Below, one piece after another: positions 7,741 through 13,342 of a stretch of DNA of 13,342 bases. Position 1 is the first letter of the stretch; each line of letters begins with the position of its first letter. This DNA is from an uncultured Acidobacteriota bacterium (lineage in GTDB: Bacteria > Acidobacteriota > Terriglobia > UBA7540): the NCBI GenBank assembly GCA_937900045.1, contig CALCEB010000110.1:1-13342 (forward strand), given 5' to 3'. The notes beneath the pieces were generated by a model that saw only the letters and a list, made by a program, of their open reading frames with translations, searched no databases and was not told the origin of the DNA. The translations under genes and the position numbers were made by a program.

Positions 7741-9006
7741 ATGACCCCGGAACGGCCTCGTGGTAGGCTGATGAATGCGATCAGGCTGGCTCTCTATCCT
7801 GCTTTCGAGCCGTCCGGTCGTAGGCGATTGCAGTCGCTCGCGCTCGACGCCCAGAACGCTCGCATGGCTCGGAACTTCGCCAAATCTGAGCAGCTCTATT
7901 TGACAGCGCTGCGCGAATTCGAGGGAAATCCACAACTCTCTGGCGATCTGTACAATGCGCGCCAAGGCCTGGCGGAAGTCTACATAGACCAAAGGCATTA
8001 TGCGGAGGCAAAGAGCATCTACCTGGAGCAGCTTGCACAAATGGAGCAGTCTCCGGCCCGCAATACACTCGTCCATGCAGGCTATGTAAGCATGGCTCGG
8101 CTCTATGAGCAGGAAGGCAGAGACGCGGAAGCTGAACAGTGCTTGAAGGCAGCCCTTGCGGAAACGGAGAAGGCGGAGTTATGGCCTAACCGCGGACCCC
8201 TGATGTGCGCTTCCCGCCAGCTTGCCCAGTTTTATACCTCGCGGCAGCGATATTCAGAAGCTGAGCCGCTCTTCAAACGGGCCCTCGAGATCCTCGAAAA
8301 AGCAGAGCCGGGGCGCAACTCTTCCCTGCCATACCACCTGAACGAGTTTGCGAAGTTCTACCAGGATCAAGGAAAGTACGATGCCGCCGGGGAACTCTAC
8401 CAGAGGGCGGTCGCTCTCGCGGAGAGATACTGCGGCCCGGAGCACGCATCAACCATTCAGTCCCTTAATGACCTGGCAGCTCTACATCGCGCAAGGGGAC
8501 AGTACGTGGAAGCCGAGGCTATTTACCGGAGGGCTCTACTGGCAGTTGAGAAAACTGCGGCACTCAAGACGGCATATTACCTGAAGCCGTGGAAGCGCTT
8601 GATGTGGAAGCGCCGTGTTCTTAATAGTATCATTCGCAATGTGCGGTCCCCATTGGTAACCGCACTCAGCCACTTGGCGGAGTGTTACGAGGATCAGGAA
8701 AAGTATGCGGAGGCCGAACCGCTGCGCCGGCGGTCGATCGAGATTACGGAAGAGGTTTGGGCAAAGATAACTCCCTGGTTCCTGGCAGATGCACTGGAGA
8801 ACTACGCGAGGCTGCTACGAAAGTTGGGAAGGGAGGCTGAGGCCGAGGAGCTGGCGACACGCGCCAAGCCCGTCCGTGCGAAGTACCCAAAGGAAACCCG
8901 GCGGATTCAGCATCGCCTCATCGCAGGACCCACGAAGATAAGCCTTCGATGGCGGGTTTCTGCATTCATTACCGCTCTTCGGCGCCCTTCGCGTTTCCAA
9001 AGGTAA
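7741..9006 (+). CDS. TPR repeat protein (kinesin light chain-like repeats)
   Basis: A 421-aa protein from ATG 7741, with GAGG at 7732-7735 and a 5-nt spacer. It is almost entirely tetratricopeptide repeats of about 42 residues of the kinesin-light-chain type, seen in AEAKSIYLEQLAQME, AEAEQCLKAALAETE, SEAEPLFKRALEILEKAE, DAAGELYQRAVALAERYCGP, VEAEAIYRRALLAVEK and AEAEPLRRRSIEITEE. A basic insertion (KPWKRLMWKRRVLNSIIRNV, about residues 282-301) breaks the array before the last repeats. There is no signal peptide and no enzymatic domain, so it is probably a cytoplasmic protein-binding scaffold. The start overlaps the stop of the res remnant (ATGA), which suggests the upstream border was made by the deletion that truncated res. 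Partner and pathway unknown. Confidence 0.85.
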   Translation: MTPERPRGRLMNAIRLALYPAFEPSGRRRLQSLALDAQNARMARNFAKSEQLYLTALREFEGNPQLSGDLYNARQGLAEVYIDQRHYAEAKSIYLEQLAQMEQSPARNTLVHAGYVSMARLYEQEGRDAEAEQCLKAALAETEKAELWPNRGPLMCASRQLAQFYTSRQRYSEAEPLFKRALEILEKAEPGRNSSLPYHLNEFAKFYQDQGKYDAAGELYQRAVALAERYCGPEHASTIQSLNDLAALHRARGQYVEAEAIYRRALLAVEKTAALKTAYYLKPWKRLMWKRRVLNSIIRNVRSPLVTALSHLAECYEDQEKYAEAEPLRRRSIEITEEVWAKITPWFLADALENYARLLRKLGREAEAEELATRAKPVRAKYPKETRRIQHRLIAGPTKISLRWRVSAFITALRRPSRFQR

Positions 9007-9191
9007 CAAGCGGCAGCCGTCATGCTTTCCCGTGATGTGAATTAGCTCTTTCTTCTTGTGTTATTTTTAGTTATTATTCATTGTCATAGCCATTTGATTA
9101 GAAACAGGATGAATTGCGAGGGTTTTGTCCCTGTTTCCATTCTCTGGCGAAGGTCCAGAGGCTGGCAGGGTGGCTTTGCTACTTCTCAATC

Positions 9192-9947
9192 ATGCGGATT
9201 CTCATTGTTGAGGATGAAAAACCGGTTGCGGGATTCCTCCAAAAGAGCTTTGAGGCCGAGCATTACGAAGTGGACGTGGCGTTGGACGGCCGCCAAGCTT
9301 TAGCTCTGCTTGGAGAGCGTCAATACAATCTCGTCGTCCTTGACCTGAACCTGCCGGAAATCAGTGGGTTGGAAGTCCTCAAGTCCGTGCGGACCCGCAG
9401 CCAGGGGCTTCCGGTTCTGGCTTTGACGTCCCGCCGTGAGGTGGAGGAAAGGGTAAAGGCTCTCGACCTTGGCGCCGACGATTATCTACCCAAACCCTTT
9501 GCCTTCTCGGAGTTAGCAGCTAGAACGCGGGCCTTGCTGCGGCGCAGTGGGGCTCCGGTAGACGTAATCCTGCGGGTAGAGGACCTGGAATTCAACCGCG
9601 TGGAGCGCCAAGTGCGGCGTGGGGAAAAGCCCATTGAGTTGACGCCCAAGGAATTGGCGCCGCTCGAATTCCTCATGCAAAATGCAGGGCAATGCGTGAC
9701 CCGGGCCATGATCCTCGACCAGGGTTGGAAACTGTCTGTCGATACCATGACCAATGTCGTCGACGTTTACATCAATCACCTGCGCAAAAAGATCGACGAA
9801 GGCTTTGGAGTTCCTTTGATTCATACCATTCGTGGATCGGGATATTGGATGGGCCGCAAGGAAGCCAGCCCACAGGCCGATCAATCTAAAGGAGAAAATG
9901 GAGAGAGCGATCCCCCACAAAACCGCCAAAATCCTCTTCCGGTATAA
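9192..9947 (+). CDS. OmpR/PhoB-family response regulator, orphan
   Basis: A 251-aa two-component regulator. The start is ATG 9192 because the receiver begins exactly there (MRILIVEDEKP). No ribosome binding site is visible and the frame stays open upstream to 9114. The receiver (1-115) has all key residues: E7/D8 acidic pair, phosphoacceptor D51 (VVLDLNLP), T79 and K101 (DYLPKPF). Residues about 130-228 form a winged helix-turn-helix of the OmpR type (ELTPKELAPLEFLM, VVDVYINHLRKKID, LIHTIRGSGYWMG). A charged, disordered tail of about 24 residues follows. No standard sensor kinase lies next to it. The nearest kinase-like gene, 900 bp downstream, looks linked instead to the sigma-54 activator. 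Confidence 0.92.
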   Translation: MRILIVEDEKPVAGFLQKSFEAEHYEVDVALDGRQALALLGERQYNLVVLDLNLPEISGLEVLKSVRTRSQGLPVLALTSRREVEERVKALDLGADDYLPKPFAFSELAARTRALLRRSGAPVDVILRVEDLEFNRVERQVRRGEKPIELTPKELAPLEFLMQNAGQCVTRAMILDQGWKLSVDTMTNVVDVYINHLRKKIDEGFGVPLIHTIRGSGYWMGRKEASPQADQSKGENGESDPPQNRQNPLPV

Positions 9948-9949
9948 TC

Positions 9950-9963
9950 CCGGGCAAGCCCGG
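9950..9963 (+). terminator. Stem-loop after the response regulator gene, possible terminator
   Basis: CCGGGC-AA-GCCCGG is a perfect 6-bp stem with a 2-nt gap, starting 2 nt after the stop codon at 9945-9947. No T-run follows, so intrinsic termination is doubtful. Confidence 0.25.
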
Positions 9964-10147
9964 TCCGGCCGATCATGGTTCGCAAATTCTTATGGGTATT
10001 CTGGGTTTGGAGTAGCAGGCAGAACCCGAATAGGCTTGTCCAGGACAAACCGATCGTATAGTTTATGGTAAATATTCTTTCACGTTCGAGCCAAAATGAG
10101 ACTCCCAAATGACTCATGCCAATCTCCGTATTCGCGGAAGCCATCTC

Positions 10148-10240
10148 AGGTGGCCGTCATCCCCGGAAAGCAGGAGTCCACAGGTAGCCGTCATTCCCGC
10201 GAAGCTTGTCCCCGCGAAAGCGGGGAGCGGGAATCCATTA
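10148..10240. repeat. Two related copies of a GTCATTCCCG-type palindromic repeat
   Basis: AGGTGGCCGTCATCCCC (from 10148) and AGGTAGCCGTCATTCCC (from 10182) start two similar units. The second is a nested hairpin: outer arms ATTCCCGC (10193-10200) and GCGGGAAT (10227-10234), inner stem CCCCGC (10210-10215) and GCGGGG (10220-10225) closing a GAAA loop. It resembles widely dispersed ATTCCCGC...GCGGGAAT intergenic repeats of many bacteria. Confidence 0.7.
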
Positions 10241-10467
10241 CAAGGGCTACCGGAGGGTAGCGGTAAAGCCGTTTGCAACGCAAAAAGATTGTTGAGGGGA
10301 CAAACCCAAACTCGATTGAAAACAAAGGACGACTCGAGGACCAAACCCATCCAAAGCCACTGGGCACAGCCACTCGAAATCGAATAACTCCTGTATTATA
10401 AGTAAGATACTCCGATTTCAGGGGAAAAGTTAAGCATTTTATTTAGAATCAAGTAGTTAGGTGGGAC

Positions 10468-10605
10468 GTGAAAAATAGATTGACCTTGGTCGATCGCAGC
10501 GGCTTGAGGGAGATTCTGAAGCATACGGAGCAAGCTGGTTGCTTAGACCTGTCCTTTACCTCCTCGACATTTCGGGTGCGCGGCTGGCAAGAAGTTTGGA
10601 GATAG
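10468..10605 (+). CDS. Possible small protein of 45 aa, unrecognised
   Basis: GTG 10468 opens KNRLTLVDRSGLREILKHTE and the frame runs to TAG 10603-10605. AGGTGG lies just upstream but very close to the GTG. Composition is protein-like (mixed charged and hydrophobic residues), but I do not recognise it. It may be a chance frame or a fragment of a lost gene. Confidence 0.2.
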   Translation: MKNRLTLVDRSGLREILKHTEQAGCLDLSFTSSTFRVRGWQEVWR

Positions 10606-10705
10606 GAATGGAGTCGGCGCCTCGGCTGGCGTGCCGCCCCTTGAACGCCGGATTTAGCAAGGGGGCCTTTTACACAGAACGAAGTGAGTCGGCGGCGATC
10701 CAAGA

Positions 10706-10730
10706 CTGTAGCGCCGGTCTGCGACCGGCG
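10706..10730. repeat. Short palindromic repeat with CGCCGGTC arms
   Basis: CGCCGGTC (10712-10719), TGC, GACCGGCG (10723-10730) is a perfect 8-bp stem. It is preceded by CTGTAG, giving an 11-mer CTGTAGCGCCG shared with 5191-5201. It resembles dispersed GC-rich palindromes often seen in environmental genomes. Confidence 0.6.
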
Positions 10731-10817
10731 TATTTCGCTGCTCATAAAGCGGCGCCACAACAAATGACCTATGCTGACTTATGGTACCCTGTGTAGATTT
10801 GACCTTCCATTTTCACT

Positions 10818-10838
10818 CCGTTTCATTTATTGAAACGG
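10818..10838. promoter_or_regulatory. Palindrome just before the kinase-like gene
   Basis: CCGTTTCA (10818-10825), TTTAT, TGAAACGG (10831-10838) is a perfect 8-bp inverted repeat ending 15 nt before the ATG and 7 nt before the AAGGA ribosome binding site (10846-10850). It could be an operator, or an mRNA hairpin affecting translation. Confidence 0.45.
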
Positions 10839-10853
10839 CATGGTTAAGGACCC

Positions 10854-11585
10854 ATGAAAACCGTACTTCATAACGTGGCGCAGGAACGTCCTACGATTCT
10901 CACTCCACTGAATGGATTGGACCTGCTTTCCGCACTCGTTCATGAATTGAGTCAACCCTTGACCGTCCTGATGGGTGAATTCGAGTTGGCCGCTTCCTGC
11001 CCACCGGATGTTGGGGAGTCCCGGGACCTGATCGAGCGGTCTCTTGCCGAGATAAACCGCGTCACGGCATGTATGATCATGTTCAGAGATTTGGGACCTG
11101 TCCCTGATCCTAAGCAAGTCCTTCCCGTTTCCTTAGATGAGCTGTTGAAGCGGCTCTGCGACTATTTGGCTCCGGCGGCGGAATCCCAAGGGAGCCGGAT
11201 TGAATTTTCGGGTTTGCCGCCCCTTTCGGTTCGTGTCCAAGGACGCCGGTTGCAACTCATTTTTTCACGCTTGATGCAAAAGATGCTGGACATTGGAGGA
11301 ACCGCTAGCCTGCTGAAGGTCAGCCTGAAACCGCAAATGGGCATGGCTTCGGTGGTTCTCTGCGTAGATTGCGTAGATTCGGAGAGCCATTTATCGGGCG
11401 GAGTCCCTTCCGCAATTCTTCCGGATTCTGCCAGAGAAATGCCCATCATCAACCCCAAGGATCCGGATTGGGTGCTGGGGCGGTGGGTTGCCGAATCCTC
11501 GGGCGGGAGTTTCGAAGTGGCCATCACCGAAACGGCAGCATGGCAGGTCACCATGACTTTTCCACTGGAACATCGGGATGAATGA
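10854..11585 (+). CDS. Small soluble histidine-kinase-like protein, degenerate ATP site (FlgS-like position)
   Basis: A 243-aa protein from ATG 10854, AAGGA 3 nt upstream. There is no membrane segment and no PAS or other sensor domain; the protein begins almost at the HisKA helix. H30 in LVHELSQPLTVLMGEFELA matches the H-box phosphorylation site. The C-terminal half should be the ATP-binding HATPase domain, but the N-box asparagine is absent (LIFSRLMQKMLDIGG), the DxGxG box is absent (CVDCVDSES), and only the end pattern VLGRWVAESSGGSFEV remains from the G2 region. It may not bind ATP well, or could be a phosphotransfer or scaffold protein. It lies 76 nt upstream of the sigma-54 activator, same strand, probably co-transcribed. 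In Helicobacter and Campylobacter a cytoplasmic kinase, FlgS, pairs with FlgR in flagellar control; the similarity here is of layout, so no symbol is given. Confidence 0.78.
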   Translation: MKTVLHNVAQERPTILTPLNGLDLLSALVHELSQPLTVLMGEFELAASCPPDVGESRDLIERSLAEINRVTACMIMFRDLGPVPDPKQVLPVSLDELLKRLCDYLAPAAESQGSRIEFSGLPPLSVRVQGRRLQLIFSRLMQKMLDIGGTASLLKVSLKPQMGMASVVLCVDCVDSESHLSGGVPSAILPDSAREMPIINPKDPDWVLGRWVAESSGGSFEVAITETAAWQVTMTFPLEHRDE

Positions 11586-11661
11586 CCAGCCAGACTGATC
11601 CCGGCTTGAAAACGAGGGTCTGGCAAGCGGAGAAGTATTCAGCCAGAGAGGAAAATCGAAT

Positions 11662-12921
11662 ATGGGATCGAGTGCCGTCGGCCCGGTTGAAGAAGGTTGT
11701 ACCAATGCCGTCATAGCCAGTCCCAACGGGGACTTCCGGAAAAAGCTTCTGGAAAGCTATCGCCTGCTCAGTTGTTCCGCGGAAGAGGCGCGAGGCGGGG
11801 CGGAGGCGTTGGCCATGCTCGAATCCGGCGAGTGGGGTGCGCTTCTGCTGGACCGATGGCTGCCGGACCTCGACGTGCCCGAACTGCTGAGCATCGTCAA
11901 GAAGCGCCATCCGCAGGTTGAAGTGGTGGTTTTTGATTCCGATACCGGCGCCACCTTGACCGATCCTTCAGCCATTGACTTGCCGCCCTTACGGCAGTTG
12001 ATTGATCACCTAGCCGGCTTGGAGGAACACGCCGGAGAGGACAAACCTTCCGCTCCTGCGCGGCGGGCATTGCCAGCGCCCGTGGGCCTGCCTCCCGATG
12101 TCAGGCCGGTCGCACAGCACAGCGTGGCTCGCACTCCAGGCCAGACGATTGAACCGCTCCCGGACATGATTGGCTACGGTACAGCCATGCAACAGGTCTA
12201 CCGGCTCTCGCGGTTGGTGGCTCCCAGGACAACCACCGTGCTGGTAACCGGCGAGACGGGAACCGGCAAAGAATTGGTAGCCCGGGGTATTCATCTGCTC
12301 AGCCGCCGCGCCAAGCAACCGTTCATCACCGTCAACTGCGCCGCCATTCCGGAAACGCTCATCGAGGCTGAGCTCTTCGGGTATGCCCGTGGCGCCTTTA
12401 CCGGAGCCTTCCAGTCCCGCCTCGGCCGTGTGCATGCGGCGCACGGGGGAACTCTCTTTCTGGATGAGGTCGGTGACCTACCGCTGAGTATGCAGGCTAA
12501 ACTTTTGCGATTCCTGCAGGAGGGCGAGGTGCAAAGGCTTGGCGGCTCAGACACCGTCCGCGTGGACGTCCGGGTTGTTGCCGCCACCAACGCCGACCTT
12601 CCACACAAGGTTAAGGAAAAGGTATTCCGCGAGGACCTGTATTACCGCATCGCCGCGTTCCCCATCTTTCTCACTCCTCTGCGAAAAAGGCCAGAGGACA
12701 TCCAGGCCTTGGCGGAGGCAATCCTCCGGGATCTCTGCAGGGAATCGCAAACGCCTGCGAAGTCGATTTCCGCCGCCGCCTTGAAAGAACTGCAGAGTTA
12801 TACTTGGCCCGGAAATGTCCGTGAGTTACGCCATGTGATGGAGCGGGCTTTCATCCTGTCTGAAGACCATCTCCTGATCCTGCTCGATCATATCGCTCAG
12901 CCCCATGATGAACCCCATTAA
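11662..12921 (+). CDS. Sigma-54-dependent activator without DNA-binding domain (FlgR-like)
   Basis: A 419-aa NtrC-type protein from ATG 11662; GAGAGG lies upstream at slightly long spacing. Residues about 15-115 form a receiver-like domain with a possible phosphoacceptor D64 (ALLLDRWLPDLD), but the usual acidic pair is replaced (AVIASPNGD) and the conserved Lys region is not recognisable. After a proline-rich linker, residues about 168-395 are the AAA+ sigma-54 activation domain: Walker A GETGTGKE (197-204), GAFTGA (244-249, the loop contacting sigma-54), Walker B FLDEVGDL (D268/E269), and REDLYYRIAAFPIFLTPLRK near the arginine-finger region. The protein stops soon after HVMERAFILSEDHLLILLDH, with no Fis-type helix-turn-helix. 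Activators lacking this domain act from solution; H. pylori FlgR is the known flagellar example. Likely partner: the kinase-like protein upstream. Confidence 0.92.
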   Translation: MGSSAVGPVEEGCTNAVIASPNGDFRKKLLESYRLLSCSAEEARGGAEALAMLESGEWGALLLDRWLPDLDVPELLSIVKKRHPQVEVVVFDSDTGATLTDPSAIDLPPLRQLIDHLAGLEEHAGEDKPSAPARRALPAPVGLPPDVRPVAQHSVARTPGQTIEPLPDMIGYGTAMQQVYRLSRLVAPRTTTVLVTGETGTGKELVARGIHLLSRRAKQPFITVNCAAIPETLIEAELFGYARGAFTGAFQSRLGRVHAAHGGTLFLDEVGDLPLSMQAKLLRFLQEGEVQRLGGSDTVRVDVRVVAATNADLPHKVKEKVFREDLYYRIAAFPIFLTPLRKRPEDIQALAEAILRDLCRESQTPAKSISAAALKELQSYTWPGNVRELRHVMERAFILSEDHLLILLDHIAQPHDEPH

Positions 12922-13022
12922 GAGCTTCTTCATAAACGCTGCGAAGCGGGCACACAGGCAAGTTTTGCCGGTTCCGGCTCCGCTCGCCTGGGCCTCCTGG
13001 AGCACCCTTGAGATGAAGCTAA

Positions 13023-13041
13023 CCCAACTTTCGCAGTTGGG
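13023..13041 (+). terminator. Possible terminator hairpin after the activator gene
   Basis: CCCAACT (13023-13029), TTCGC, AGTTGGG (13035-13041) is a perfect 7-bp stem followed by AGCTATTTTG. It lies about 100 nt past the stop codon of the activator and before the insertion sequence. The T-run is short and displaced. Confidence 0.35.
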
Positions 13042-13177
13042 AGCTATTTTGAGCGGGATTTGGCCTCTACACAGGTCGAACTCCTTGTCCATCAATCGGC
13101 CCTCTCGGAAAGCGGTTGTAGTGCAGACCTGCCCCCTTTACAAGGTGGGATCGTTACTGACAGGATGGCCGCAGAAG

Positions 13178-13342
13178 ATGTTTTTGCGAAGCCATCGGCG
13201 ATTCAAGGACGGCAAGGAGCACCGCTATTGGAGCGTGGAGGAGAGCCGTCGCTTGCGGTCGGGGCGAGTGGCGCAGCGGCGGGTGCTGTATTTAGGTGAG
13301 ATCAATGACAGCCAGCAAGCGGGGTGGCGCAAGACGTTGGAG
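13178..13342 (+). CDS. Transposase N-terminus, IS4-superfamily (IS1634-like), cut by the right edge
   Basis: From ATG 13178 the frame reads MFLRSHRRFKDGKEHRYWSV, then EESRRLRSGRVAQRRVLYLG and EINDSQQAGWRKTLE, open to the window end (55 codons). I recognise the typical N-terminus of DDE transposases of the IS1634/IS4 type, in which KDGKxHRYWSVVE and RQVLYLGEINDSQ are conserved. The DDE catalytic residues lie beyond the edge, so intactness cannot be judged. The left end of the insertion sequence must lie between 12922 and 13177; I could not identify its terminal repeat with one end only visible. Confidence 0.8.
   Translation, partial: MFLRSHRRFKDGKEHRYWSVEESRRLRSGRVAQRRVLYLGEINDSQQAGWRKTLE

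Larger units (their letters stand above)
6791..7744 (+). pseudogene. Type III-like restriction helicase (Res), truncated and interrupted
   Basis: ATG 6791 reads MARRKSKLVDPS and then hits TAG at 6827, where the MITE-like element begins. After the element the same frame continues AELLDVTARLRTGPCVPTLR, then EAVKAWRAGKYKGITDTTRI, to the ATPase motif MATGSGKTK (about 7265-7291) and LFLTNIQQFYERPD. I recognise the N-terminal region of Res subunits and related DEAD/DEAH helicases paired with Mod. Homology ends near 7693 (FGDRIALRAGRP), just before the place where the DEAH Walker B motif should be. The frame then runs through unrelated sequence to TGA 7742-7744, overlapping the ATG of the TPR gene. 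The helicase core, motif VI and nuclease domain are all missing, so it cannot be a working restriction subunit. Confidence 0.8.
9964..10817. other. Repeat-rich region of about 850 bp without a convincing gene
   Basis: Between the orphan response regulator and the kinase-like gene I find no reading frame with recognisable homology. The region holds several palindromic repeats (listed separately), an AT-rich stretch at about 10385-10450, a 7-bp stem (CCCCTTG 10637-10643 with CAAGGGG 10658-10664) followed by a short TTTT, and one small possible reading frame at 10468-10605. It looks like a landing zone for dispersed repeats. Confidence 0.6.

Noticed and set aside
9155..9180. TGGC...TTGC-like sequence upstream of the response regulator
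   Set aside because: The GG to GC distance is two bases too long for sigma-54.
9114..9191. N-terminal extension of the response regulator from TTG 9114
   Set aside because: Receiver domains of this family begin at MRILIVEDE; the extension has no homology-like pattern.
10148..10240. Possible CRISPR-like array from the two repeat copies
   Set aside because: Only two diverged, directly adjacent units with no spacers; each is a palindromic intergenic repeat.
10109..10387. Open frames of 78-92 codons on both strands over the GTCATTCCCG repeats
   Set aside because: They are made of palindromic repeat sequence, and neither strand has a ribosome binding site or recognisable family.
10449..10763. 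104-codon minus-strand frame
   Set aside because: Low-complexity arginine/serine-rich translation crossing two palindromes, with no family pattern.
12826..13095. Minus-strand open frame containing GAGTGKT, which resembles a P-loop
   Set aside because: It overlaps the end of the activator gene antisense, has no helicase, ATPase or other family context, and the P-loop-like string is isolated. Probably chance in a GC-rich intergenic repeat.

Overview
The window looks like bacterial chromosome from an environmental, flagellated, diderm-type organism. The pairing of FlbD with MotA/MotB, sigma-54 regulation, an HtrA protease and many dispersed GC-rich palindromes suggests Acidobacteriota. That placement rests on gene content and repeat style only and is not proven.

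Left part (1-5100), motility and envelope: a TPR-methyltransferase gene on the minus strand runs off the left edge. Divergent from it is flbD-motA-motB. The gap between them holds two back-to-back sequences with the -24/-12 spacing of sigma-54 promoters, one facing each way. motB overlaps motA and lacks a normal start codon: a perfect ribosome binding site precedes GTC. Convergent with motB is a periplasmic HtrA/DegP-like protease with two PDZ domains.

Middle part (5101-7744), a ruined defence island: a 70-bp symmetric palindrome is followed by the wreck of a Type III-like restriction-modification locus. mod is reduced to its two ends. res is cut off just before its DEAH motif and carries a roughly 100-bp MITE-like insertion at its 5' end. 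Two intact genes survive inside the wreck, a small membrane-anchored helical protein and an ORF6N protein, overlapping by 4 nt. The reading frame left at the end of res overlaps the start of a 421-aa TPR protein.

Right part (7741-13342), regulation: the TPR protein, an orphan OmpR/PhoB-type response regulator, about 900 bp of repeat-rich DNA without a convincing gene, then a two-gene unit. That unit encodes a small soluble histidine-kinase-like protein and a sigma-54 activator (AAA+ with GAFTGA) that lacks a DNA-binding domain. Its layout resembles the FlgS/FlgR flagellar regulators. The kinase ATP site and the receiver acidic pocket both look degenerate. The right edge holds the 5' end of an insertion-sequence transposase.

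Possible working model (inference): the DNA-binding-less activator drives sigma-54 promoters such as those at 1445-1481, linking the right-hand regulators to the left-hand motor genes.
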